Shown here piece after piece: positions 1 to 5,573 of a DNA stretch of 5,573 bases. The notes beneath the pieces are model-generated. The model made no database searches, had not been told where the DNA came from, and was given only the letters and a program-made list of their open reading frames with translations. Source of the stretch: an uncultured Lachnospiraceae bacterium. Lineage in GTDB: Bacteria > Bacillota > Clostridia > Lachnospirales > Lachnospiraceae. Position numbers and translations under genes: made by a program. The stretch covers positions 1 through 5,573 of the forward strand of contig CACZSE010000248.1 in NCBI GenBank assembly GCA_902783735.1. The letters run 5' to 3'. The stretch's first letter is position 1. The number at the start of each line of letters is the position of its first letter.

Positions 1-1059
1 AAAAAAAGCATAATCACATTCTCTTTCAACGTAAACATCGGGAATATACTTCTTGGAATCTATATGAATACCAACAACGCTATTTACCAGACTATCCATT
101 GTATTCTTAAAAGATTCCATATCAAATGAATCTCTGGTCCACTTTGTGCTGGCGCCTTTTTCCCTGAACCTTCGTTGTACATCCTCGAGATATTTCGTCA
201 TAAACTTTCTGTATTTCATTCCGAGATATACAACATCCTTATTTCCCAACCCATCAAACAGATAATAATCCTCATGCTCATGATCGTCAGGTATATCAAG
301 CAGGTATTCAGCCAATCTTAACAATCTTCTGTCTTTACATAGTATAAACATCTTACCAACTGCTTCATCCCCGTTTCCTAAATACATCTCCTGTTCTTCA
401 TAATCATATTTTACTGTATAACGATCATCATATTTCTCATCATAGTTAATTATGTCAAAATAAACTGTAAATGAATCGTAATCATCTTCCAGCTCTATCA
501 ATTTAACAACAGCATATTCTTTGAAAATGGGAATATATCCACGCAATATGATATCCAAATATATAGAATATATCTCTAATATTTCTTTTGCTTCCCCCTC
601 ATCCGGACTAACAGCTCCATGCGCAATACTGTTTCGAATCGCGATAAGCTCGTCAAAAACATTCATAAAAGCTGTATCTTTACGGAATCTTCCCTTATAT
701 ATATCCAGCCCCTTATGAGACATTATTTCCTTCATACACCCATTAAATCCTTTAACGAATACCTCATCGTCATTACGGCCCTTATAGAAGTCCCTTACAA
801 ATCCATACCATGCACCTAACGACGGACGCGCTAAAGAGGGGATCATTTTATTAGTTTTACTTTTAACCTTCTCCGATACATTTTCCTCATACAGGTATTC
901 ACTTAAAAACACACATCCAAAGAAATGTACTGTCTGTTTAAACGTATCCAGCAAAAGTCCCAGTTTACGAACATATGCGGATTCCCCCATATACTCCTTA
1001 TATGTTTTATATATATTAGCAGGTAATAGCTTTCTTTCTTCATCAATTAGGTATTCCAT
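1..1059 (-). CDS. HEPN-domain protein, C-terminus beyond window edge
   Basis: An open frame of 353 codons runs without a stop from an ATG at 1059 to the left edge, so the protein is incomplete. The start is set by GGAGG at 1067-1071, 7 bases upstream. Residues about 35-180 look like an all-helical HEPN domain. They hold the hallmark R142-N143-x3-H147 in the context ELIAIRNSIAHG, which is the RNase active-site motif of many HEPN proteins in defence and toxin systems. Residues about 189-232 are strongly acidic and tyrosine-rich. The last visible stretch (336-347, KKYIPDVYVERE) resembles, from memory, the lead-in to STAND/NACHT-type NTPase domains, whose P-loop would lie just past the edge; this is inference. 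The gene begins 42 bases after the HD gene on the same strand. It is possibly an abortive-infection-type effector. The HEPN call is fairly secure; the function is not. No MNT-type nucleotidyltransferase partner is visible. Confidence 0.8.
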   Translation of the reverse strand, partial: MEYLIDEERKLLPANIYKTYKEYMGESAYVRKLGLLLDTFKQTVHFFGCVFLSEYLYEENVSEKVKSKTNKMIPSLARPSLGAWYGFVRDFYKGRNDDEVFVKGFNGCMKEIMSHKGLDIYKGRFRKDTAFMNVFDELIAIRNSIAHGAVSPDEGEAKEILEIYSIYLDIILRGYIPIFKEYAVVKLIELEDDYDSFTVYFDIINYDEKYDDRYTVKYDYEEQEMYLGNGDEAVGKMFILCKDRRLLRLAEYLLDIPDDHEHEDYYLFDGLGNKDVVYLGMKYRKFMTKYLEDVQRRFREKGASTKWTRDSFDMESFKNTMDSLVNSVVGIHIDSKKYIPDVYVERECDYAFF

Positions 1060-1066
1060 TTGAAAT

Positions 1067-1071
1067 CCTCC
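1067..1071 (-). promoter_or_regulatory. Shine-Dalgarno site of the HEPN gene
   Basis: GGAGG on the minus strand, 7 bases before the ATG at 1059. It decides the start of the HEPN gene. An earlier ATG at 1072-1074 overlaps this site and is in another frame. Confidence 0.8.
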
Positions 1072-1100
1072 ATAATTAAATTATTCATAGAATATATTAC

Positions 1101-1131
1101 TCTATACTTTATAACCTAATCTATTAGTCAA
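1101..1131 (-). promoter_or_regulatory. possible sigma-A-like promoter for the HEPN gene
   Basis: On the minus strand TTGACT (1126-1131) is followed, after 19 bases, by TATAGA (1101-1106). Transcription would start near 1094, giving a leader of about 35 bases before the HEPN start. The spacing is long and the region is AT-rich, so chance is a real alternative. The -35 box lies in the diverged 3' end of the left HD gene; the right HD copy has TTGGCC at the matching place. Confidence 0.3.
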
Positions 1132-1527
1132 TTTAATAGCTTCTTCTTCCTGCCACGATCCCTTTCCATATCTCTGGGCTATATCCTCTATCCTCTCCCG
1201 GATCGTTACATATTCACCAGTAGGTCCTGTAATCATGTCCACATAATTTAGAAGTCTCAACATCACAGAATCATATTCTGTTTGACAAACACCATGATAA
1301 TAAACTTCTTTCCAATACTTATATCCCTGTGCTTCCAAAAGCTCCCCACCCTTATGCGCATGTTCCTTTTGTTCATCAGAAAAATCGTATCCTATATCGT
1401 GTACCAGCCCAAGAACATAAGCTTCATTCGGATCTACAGGATATTTCTGAGGATCTTCTATTGCTAATGCCCTCATTTTTCTGGCTACAGAAAGACTGTG
1501 TTTCAATCTGTCAATCGTTATTTCCAT
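1102..1527 (-). CDS. HD-domain metal-dependent phosphohydrolase, copy A
   Basis: A 141-residue single-domain HD-superfamily hydrolase. The metal-site residues are visible in order: H10 (KHSLSVA), H43-D44 in a VHDIGYD motif, H56 (EHAHKGG), H78 (YYHG) and D97 (NYVDMIT). A conserved tail region around 108-124 (ERIEDI..RYGKGS) follows. The family cleaves phosphoester or phosphoanhydride bonds, often in nucleotides. The general layout recalls small YqeK-like or HDIG proteins, but I cannot name the substrate. The start ATG lies 2 bases after the TAA of the upstream cupin-Nudix gene, with AGGA inside that gene's last codons, so translation is probably coupled. It is 86% identical to the HD gene at 4783-5208, with most differences in the last 15 residues. 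It should be cytosolic, as no signal or membrane segment is present. Confidence 0.9.
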   Translation of the reverse strand: MEITIDRLKHSLSVARKMRALAIEDPQKYPVDPNEAYVLGLVHDIGYDFSDEQKEHAHKGGELLEAQGYKYWKEVYYHGVCQTEYDSVMLRLLNYVDMITGPTGEYVTIRERIEDIAQRYGKGSWQEEEAIKLTNRLGYKV

Positions 1528-2037
1528 ATTTAGCCCATCCTTTTCTGTCCGGTCTTACAAAACACCAGCACATCTTCTATTCTTCTGCGTTGTGATTCGG
1601 CCATAGGATACTCGCGGATATCATCCAGGGATATCCATTCGTATGCGCTTGATTCGTTATCCAGCTTTACATTATCACCTTCTGCATTTCCATAATATAC
1701 AACCGTAAATTCTCTTCGCACTTCTCCATCCGAATACTCAATACGTATCTCCGGATCTGTATATGTACCTATAACATCCGTGACAGAAATACTTAATCCT
1801 GTTTCCTCCTTCACTTCTCTTATAGCACAATCAACTAGGCTTTCATTAAGTTCCATGGTGCCTCCGGGGAGAGTCCACTTCCCATTATCCATACGTTTTA
1901 ACATAAGTATTCTGTTATCATTTATTATAGCCACTGTTGCTGCCGGTCTCATCGAGTTAGCCTCCGGCATATCCTTTTCATGAGAATAATCCTTACGAAT
2001 AGTTTTTAAACCTTCCTCATACCATGCGCTTACCTTC
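1121..2037 (-). repeat. duplicated Nudix-HD segment, copy A
   Basis: Matches 4802-5573 at a constant offset of 3681 bases up to the deletion junction, then at an offset of 3536. It covers the Nudix C-terminal half and the HD gene. A sampled 80-base stretch differs at about 11 sites. The left boundary lies near the HD stop codon, where similarity fades; the right boundary is unknown because copy B leaves the window. Confidence 0.85.
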
Positions 2038-2423
2038 TCTGGTGTTTCGACAATATTTTTGTCATTTATTGAAGGAACCTTAATAAACAGAATACGTGTT
2101 CCGCGTTTAGACTTCTGTGCATATACCGTGTTTTTCTTTATGCAGTAAAAGTCGCCTTTTTTGAACTCATATACTTCACCTGTATCAACATCCATATACT
2201 GTGTCCAGCCGGACATCATATACTGATACTCTGTTGCCTCCGTATGATAATGTACTGGTTCTGTCATATACTCACTATAATCCGTAATCCCTATTTCCAG
2301 ATTCTCATCCCGAACGAACGGTAAATCCTGAGGCTTTTTTAAATTTCCCGCCAGATACTGCCGGGATACTCTTTTCAAAATGTTTTCAATTTCTTTTTCT
2401 TTAATAGCTATTATCGTTCCCAT
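1530..2423 (-). CDS. cupin-Nudix fusion hydrolase
   Basis: A 297-residue two-domain protein. Residues about 40-116 form a cupin-like barrel with a full motif 1: H58-x-H60-x4-E65-x6-G72. Motif 2 (from G90) is degenerate: the usual Pro, Gly and His are K96, N98 and Y101, so one of the four classical metal ligands is missing. Residues about 156-292 form a Nudix domain with a perfect box at 188-210 (G-x5-E-x7-REVKEETGL; metal-binding E203, E206, E207), preceded by WTLPG. Nudix enzymes hydrolyse compounds with a diphosphate linked to another group, such as nucleoside triphosphates, nucleotide sugars or dinucleotides. The cupin may sense or bind the substrate (inference). I chose the ATG at 2423 because GAGG lies 6 bases upstream; a GTG at 2435 would add four residues and overlap that site. 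The gene ends 2 bases before the HD gene and is its likely functional partner. A damaged homologue lies at 5211-5573. Confidence 0.9.
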   Translation of the reverse strand: MGTIIAIKEKEIENILKRVSRQYLAGNLKKPQDLPFVRDENLEIGITDYSEYMTEPVHYHTEATEYQYMMSGWTQYMDVDTGEVYEFKKGDFYCIKKNTVYAQKSKRGTRILFIKVPSINDKNIVETPEKVSAWYEEGLKTIRKDYSHEKDMPEANSMRPAATVAIINDNRILMLKRMDNGKWTLPGGTMELNESLVDCAIREVKEETGLSISVTDVIGTYTDPEIRIEYSDGEVRREFTVVYYGNAEGDNVKLDNESSAYEWISLDDIREYPMAESQRRRIEDVLVFCKTGQKRMG

Positions 2424-2429
2424 TTCATA

Positions 2430-2433
2430 CCTC
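2430..2433 (-). promoter_or_regulatory. Shine-Dalgarno site of the cupin-Nudix gene
   Basis: GAGG on the minus strand, 6 bases before the ATG at 2423. It favours that ATG over the GTG at 2435, which overlaps the site itself. Confidence 0.6.
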
Positions 2434-2438
2434 ACAAA

Positions 2439-2705
2439 TCATAAGAAAAATAACTGTAAATACAGATCCTGCTTTTGTATAAATCGTTTCAAAAAGTCTA
2501 TGTTATACCTGTAATTCATTTTTTCTGCCAATTTGAGACAGCGTGTTTTTTGCACCCCCCTTTTAACGAAAGGGGGGCAAAAAACAACTTTATCAGGACC
2601 GGAATCAACGGAAACAGGCTTTCCGATCATCTTAATCCTTTCAACCACCTGTTTAACATATATTTTCCCCGGAGCTTCACGGATATCTTTTAATACCTCA
2701 ATCAA
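2439..2705 (-). CDS. small ORF of unknown function, possibly a remnant
   Basis: An 88-codon frame with a TTG start and only a weak GGA upstream. It begins 13 bases after the stop of the membrane oxidoreductase and ends with TGA 15 bases before the cupin-Nudix start. It has no recognised domain. The N-terminal half (about 1-40) and the stretch at 57-76 read like ordinary protein, with helical, lysine-rich patterns. The middle (about 41-53, FCPPFVKRG and flanks) is dictated by a strong palindrome. Two views fit: a small real gene, or the decayed tail of a former gene invaded by a palindromic element. The frame is closed by a TAG shortly upstream, so it is not a simple extension of the neighbouring gene. 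I do not recognise it and assign no function. Confidence 0.35.
   Translation of the reverse strand: MIEVLKDIREAPGKIYVKQVVERIKMIGKPVSVDSGPDKVVFCPPFVKRGVQKTRCLKLAEKMNYRYNIDFLKRFIQKQDLYLQLFFL
2544..2586. repeat. strong G6/C6 palindrome, REP-like hairpin
   Basis: The left arm (2544-2563) and right arm (2569-2586) pair over about 18 base pairs: nine outer pairs (TGTTTTTTG with CAAAAAACA), six C-G pairs, then three T-A pairs. There is a 5-base loop (2564-2568) and a 2-base bulge (CA, 2553-2554). The T-run lies 5' of the stem and the A-run 3' of it on both strands, so it lacks the trailing U-tract of an intrinsic terminator. It sits inside the 88-codon ORF, between the oxidoreductase and the cupin-Nudix gene. 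It could be an mRNA processing or stability element, or a dispersed palindromic repeat. Confidence 0.75.
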
Positions 2706-2718
2706 GCTTTTCCAAATT

Positions 2719-4728
2719 TTATTTTTTACGTTTTCCTACATTTTGCTCATGTCTTTCATCCCGATTCTTTTTCTTTATTTCAAACAACCATTCTAGTATC
2801 TCTATCTGATTATACAGACCATCAACATCGGATGTCGATAATCCGTTTGCATAGCATTCATAAACCATACCACACTGCACATCATATTTTCCTGAATATG
2901 CTGATGAAACGCCAACCTTTATCGATTCCTTGCCCTTTTTATAAATCGCAGTTTTCAACTTAAAATCCGCATTTATCTCCGCACCATCACAAAAAACAAT
3001 CCTAGAGAACTGTTGCTCATTTCCATTATTCTTTGCCTGTTTTTCCATTATCAGCTTTATATCACAATTATTTACTCCCTTGGCCTGCATTTCAATTTTA
3101 CTGTTTTCCTTAGACATAAAGCGAACATCTTCCCATTCGTTCGGCATATCAACGAACAACGATGCGATGATGCAATTATGTACAAAAGTCTCGATCAATT
3201 GCCCGCCTTCCGGAAGTTTTCTGCTATCATCGCCCTCAAGTATACTCATTTCAAAAGATTTGATCCCACTTGCTATACTGCGGATGCTCTTTTGATGAAA
3301 GATCTTGATCATCTCATCAGATCTCATCTTTGGTAATTTATCTCCACCACCCGATTTGGTATACTGATATCCCTGTAAATACTTTAAGTACAGATCCCGT
3401 GGTCTGGCAATAAATGTCAGCGGTAATGCTTTATCCAAAAGATAATAACTCAAGAAGAAAGTACTATCACGTTTCGAACTCTGAGTAAAATCCTTATAAC
3501 GCGCTATATCACTTTCCTTTGATGTAAGCGGTTTTTCAACTGCGATAAAATCCGCCTTGCTTTGTAAGGCTTCCAGATAATACCAATGGGTATCTGAAGG
3601 GGTGCATATCCATGCCACACGATCATCCCCCAGCCTCTTCTTTTCAATAAGCGTAAATACCGATTCTATTTTCAGTTTTTTAATATGTTCCCATTCTCTT
3701 TTCGCATGTACTTTATCTGCTATTTTGTCAAGATCTTTTATATCTTCACTGCTCAATATACTTTCTATACTGCCGGCTTCTTCAATATCATATATAGTTA
3801 CCTTTCCGCGTCTGTTTTCCGGAAGTGATATTTCGCGTCTTATATAAGCAGGCAGCAACCTGTGGCTGACAACATCTCCCGCTCCTATAATAATAGTATC
3901 AGGATTTCCCTTCTTTATGTTCTCAGAAGGAAACATAGACAGGATCATACTGATCACTATTGCCGAATACATAAATCCAACAAAGCTAAACAATACCGTA
4001 TTTTCGGAAGCCTGTCCAAGTAACACAGTGAATATATTTTTCCATCCTACTGTCTCTTCAGAAGACGCAAATGTATATGCTATAGCCTGAAGCGGGATCA
4101 ATATCAGAATAATCGGCAAATGCTCTAAAACATGATAAATAGAATAGTTTTCTTCATAGAATCTCCGAAAGAATGAATAATACATGATCCACGTCAAAGA
4201 TTCTATAGGGAAATATACATCCAGCCCGTAAAATAAAATATTACGTTCCCCGACAAATAACTGAAAAAGGAGCACGATCATCCATATAATAAAATAAACC
4301 TCCTGGAAGATTGGCGAAACATTAGGCCTTTTTGATTTAATATCTTTCCCCGAAGAGCATAGTGATCTGTAGATCTGTTTACACAGCTGCAAACATGAAA
4401 TAGCCCGGAAAAAAGTGATCGTATACAGTATCAAACAAGTAAAAAGTGAATATCCACCCTGCCAGTTATAATTGTGTCTACCGGGAAATGTTGCAAGACG
4501 TTTTATAAACTCGGATGGTTTCTTTTTTCTGCACACCCCATAGATTACCGAAATTGTAAGAATTATCACCCAAAGAACAACTGTCTCCGCAAAAGCCATC
4601 TTACCTTTGGATAAGGAAATGTTATATGTATCCACTGTAAAAAGAATAAAGCAAATTGCCGAACCAAGAACAATAAAACCCATTATGTATGCTAATGTAC
4701 TAAGTAGTATTGTCCTAATTGTTCTCAT
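2719..4728 (-). CDS. membrane-anchored Gfo/Idh/MocA-type oxidoreductase
   Basis: A 669-residue fusion. The N-terminal 270 residues are a polytopic membrane domain. Clear hydrophobic segments lie near 8-31, 47-65, 143-159, 173-187, 203-221 and 246-265, with a doubtful one at 94-110. Positive loops (RKKK at 67-70, KSKR at 131-134, FRRF at 187-190) place the N-terminus and C-terminus in the cytosol. Residues 277 onward look like a Gfo/Idh/MocA dehydrogenase. There is a Rossmann strand with G282-A-G284 followed by HRLLPAY, and an acidic strand end at D314. CTPSDTH (375-381) is followed by EKP (398-400), whose lysine is usually catalytic. In the C-terminal half, EGGQLIETFVH ends in H517 at the place of the family's GG..D..vH motif. 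Family members oxidise or reduce sugars, sugar nucleotides or related alcohols with NAD(P). Such a membrane fusion is unusual, and a lipid-linked or membrane-delivered substrate is possible (inference). The start ATG has AGGAG 8 bases upstream. The gene sits between the two HD-Nudix copies. Confidence 0.85.
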   Translation of the reverse strand: MRTIRTILLSTLAYIMGFIVLGSAICFILFTVDTYNISLSKGKMAFAETVVLWVIILTISVIYGVCRKKKPSEFIKRLATFPGRHNYNWQGGYSLFTCLILYTITFFRAISCLQLCKQIYRSLCSSGKDIKSKRPNVSPIFQEVYFIIWMIVLLFQLFVGERNILFYGLDVYFPIESLTWIMYYSFFRRFYEENYSIYHVLEHLPIILILIPLQAIAYTFASSEETVGWKNIFTVLLGQASENTVLFSFVGFMYSAIVISMILSMFPSENIKKGNPDTIIIGAGDVVSHRLLPAYIRREISLPENRRGKVTIYDIEEAGSIESILSSEDIKDLDKIADKVHAKREWEHIKKLKIESVFTLIEKKRLGDDRVAWICTPSDTHWYYLEALQSKADFIAVEKPLTSKESDIARYKDFTQSSKRDSTFFLSYYLLDKALPLTFIARPRDLYLKYLQGYQYTKSGGGDKLPKMRSDEMIKIFHQKSIRSIASGIKSFEMSILEGDDSRKLPEGGQLIETFVHNCIIASLFVDMPNEWEDVRFMSKENSKIEMQAKGVNNCDIKLIMEKQAKNNGNEQQFSRIVFCDGAEINADFKLKTAIYKKGKESIKVGVSSAYSGKYDVQCGMVYECYANGLSTSDVDGLYNQIEILEWLFEIKKKNRDERHEQNVGKRKK

Positions 4729-4736
4729 TTTTGTAT

Positions 4737-4741
4737 CTCCT
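4737..4741 (-). promoter_or_regulatory. Shine-Dalgarno site of the membrane oxidoreductase
   Basis: AGGAG on the minus strand, 8 bases before the ATG at 4728. It fixes the start so that the first membrane segment begins at about residue 8. Confidence 0.8.
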
Positions 4742-4782
4742 ATAAAATATCCTAATTGTCTGCCGATAGCTCCTGTATAATC

Positions 4783-5208
4783 TTATATATATACACCCAA
4801 TCCTTTGGCCAATCCAATAGCCTCTAATTCCTGCCAGGATCCTTTACCGTATCTTTTAGCTATATCTTCAATTCTTTCTTCGATCGTTACATATTTACCT
4901 GTCGGTCCTGTTATCATATCAACATAATTAAGGAGTCGCAACATTGCTGAATCATATTCTATCTGGCAAATACCATGATAATAAACTTCCTTCCAGTACT
5001 TATGCCCTTGTTCCTCCAGAATCTTACCGCCTTTATACGCGTGCTCTTTCTGCTCATCAGAAAAATCATATCCAATATCATGGATCAATCCCAGAACGTA
5101 GGCTTCATTAGGATCTACCGGATACTTTTGAGGATCCTCTATAGCTAAAGCCCTCATCTTCCTGGCCACAGAAAGACTATGCTTCAATCTGTCGATAGTT
5201 ATTTCCAT
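4783..5208 (-). CDS. HD-domain metal-dependent phosphohydrolase, copy B
   Basis: A 141-residue paralogue of the HD gene at 1102-1527, with 121 identical residues. All metal-site residues remain: H10, H43-D44, H56, H78 and D97. H58 of copy A is Y58 here, so that histidine is not part of the site. The last 14 residues differ most. I chose the ATG at 5208 because it matches the start of copy A. A GTG at 5214 would add two residues and overlaps the TGA of the broken Nudix gene (GTGA). The frame and motifs are intact, and most DNA differences I checked from copy A are silent, so it appears functional. The gene ends 54 bases before the membrane oxidoreductase. In copy A the HD gene is translated right after an intact Nudix gene; here the upstream Nudix frame stops early at 5474, so coupling is lost. 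Confidence 0.88.
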   Translation of the reverse strand: MEITIDRLKHSLSVARKMRALAIEDPQKYPVDPNEAYVLGLIHDIGYDFSDEQKEHAYKGGKILEEQGHKYWKEVYYHGICQIEYDSAMLRLLNYVDMITGPTGKYVTIEERIEDIAKRYGKGSWQELEAIGLAKGLGVYI

Positions 5209-5210
5209 AT

Positions 5211-5573
5211 TCACCCCATCCTTTTCTTTCCTGTTTTACAAAACTCCAACACATCTTCTATTCTCCGTCGTTGAGAATCAGCCATAGGATATTCTTTGAT
5301 ATCCTCTATCGGAATCCATTCATATGCACTTGATTCATTATCGATCTTTATACTATCACCATCAGCCTTTCCATAATAAACAACCGTAAATTCTCTCCGC
5401 ACTTCTCCATCCGAATACTCAATACGTATATCCGGATCAGTGTATGTACCTATAACATCCGTAACAGTAATGCTTAAACCGGTCTCATGGAGTTAGCTTC
5501 CGGCATATCCTCGTCATGAGAATAGTCTTTTCGAATGGTTTTCAAACCTTCTCTATACCAGGCACTTACCTTC
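5211..5573 (-). pseudogene. cupin-Nudix homologue, internal 145-base deletion and frameshift
   Basis: The second copy of the cupin-Nudix gene, entering from the right edge. From 5572 to 5474 it reads 32 codons matching the linker of the intact copy (KVSAWYREGLKTIRK, then EANSMRP), then hits TAA at 5474-5476. From 5486 to 5211, in another frame, it matches the last 90 residues of the intact protein (TGLSITVTD to KRMG; 76 of 90 identical). The segment between, corresponding to about residues 160-207 of the intact protein and including nearly all of the Nudix box, is missing. The loss is 145 bases, not a multiple of three. No full-length Nudix enzyme can be made. The high similarity and conservative changes in the remaining part suggest the break is younger than the duplication. 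The cupin half, if kept, lies outside the window. Confidence 0.9.
5479..5486 (-). other. deletion junction at an 8-base repeat
   Basis: GAGACCGG at the fusion point. The intact copy has the same 8-mer at 1943-1950 (before the missing segment) and GAAACAGG at 1798-1805 (after it), 145 bases apart. If the right-hand copy once read GAGACCGG at the second place, slippage or recombination between two identical 8-mers explains the loss exactly. Confidence 0.75.

Larger units (their letters stand above)
4802..5573 (-). repeat. duplicated Nudix-HD segment, copy B
   Basis: The direct repeat of 1121-2037, in the same orientation and shorter by 145 bases. The two copies flank the membrane oxidoreductase and the 88-codon ORF. 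Similarity ends at the HD 3' end, so the oxidoreductase side is not duplicated here. The true extent is cut by the window edge. Confidence 0.85.

Noticed and set aside
521..819. Plus-strand ORFs of 65-66 codons
   Set aside because: They lie antisense to the HEPN gene, lack convincing ribosome sites and have no domain-like sequence.
1102..1527. Naming the HD gene yqeK
   Set aside because: The HD metal residues fit many small HD hydrolases, and nothing visible ties it firmly to Ap4A hydrolysis, so no symbol is given.
1..1527. HEPN-MNT toxin-antitoxin pair
   Set aside because: The neighbouring gene is an HD hydrolase and has no MNT nucleotidyltransferase motif (GSxxxG...DxD).
1282..1983. Plus-strand ORFs of 61-88 codons opposite the HD and Nudix genes
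   Set aside because: The minus-strand frames carry complete HD and Nudix motifs; the antisense frames carry none.
2544..2586. Intrinsic (Rho-independent) terminator
   Set aside because: The stem is strong, but the 3' side carries an A-run rather than a T-run on both strands, so the U-tract needed for termination is missing.
2475..3847. Plus-strand ORFs of 67-107 codons
   Set aside because: Shadows of the membrane oxidoreductase and of the palindrome region, with no ribosome sites or recognisable motifs.
5211..5402. Independent 63-codon gene starting at GTG 5402
   Set aside because: This GTG is an internal valine codon of the Nudix C-terminus, and matching sequence continues upstream in frame to the deletion junction.
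1..5573. CRISPR array, tRNA or rRNA gene, or transposase
   Set aside because: No regularly spaced repeats, cloverleaf or rRNA-like stretches, and no transposase reading frame or terminal repeats were seen on either strand.

Overview
The window is AT-rich. Every gene I can support lies on the minus strand, tightly packed, with GGAGG-type Shine-Dalgarno sites. Gene style, base composition and protein sequence suggest a low-GC Firmicute, most likely a Clostridia/Lachnospiraceae-type gut or rumen bacterium. That placement is an inference from style, not a database match.

In transcription order (right to left) the layout is as follows. First comes a broken Nudix gene that runs off the right edge (5211-5573). 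Next is an intact small HD-domain hydrolase (4783-5208). A large membrane protein follows, carrying a cytosolic Gfo/Idh/MocA-type NAD(P) oxidoreductase domain (2719-4728). Then comes an unrecognised 88-codon ORF containing a strong palindrome (2439-2705). It is followed by an intact cupin-Nudix fusion (1530-2423) and a second HD hydrolase (1102-1527). Last is a HEPN-domain protein with a canonical RNxxxH motif, cut by the left edge (1-1059). No gap is longer than about 100 bases, so the run could be one or two transcripts. A possible separate promoter lies just before the HEPN gene.

The Nudix-HD pair is present twice, on either side of the oxidoreductase. The HD proteins are 86% identical (121 of 141 residues by hand alignment), and the Nudix C-termini are about 84% identical. 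Many of the DNA differences fall at third codon positions, so this is an old duplication that selection maintained. The right-hand Nudix copy has since lost exactly 145 bases relative to the left-hand copy. The loss removes the whole Nudix box, shifts the frame, and has an 8-base repeat (GAGACCGG) at the junction.

The likely working set is therefore one cupin-Nudix pyrophosphohydrolase, two HD phosphohydrolases and one membrane-anchored dehydrogenase. This suggests processing of a nucleotide, nucleotide-sugar or other phosphorylated compound near the membrane. The HEPN protein looks like a conflict or defence effector and may be a separate accessory gene. No substrate can be assigned from sequence alone.
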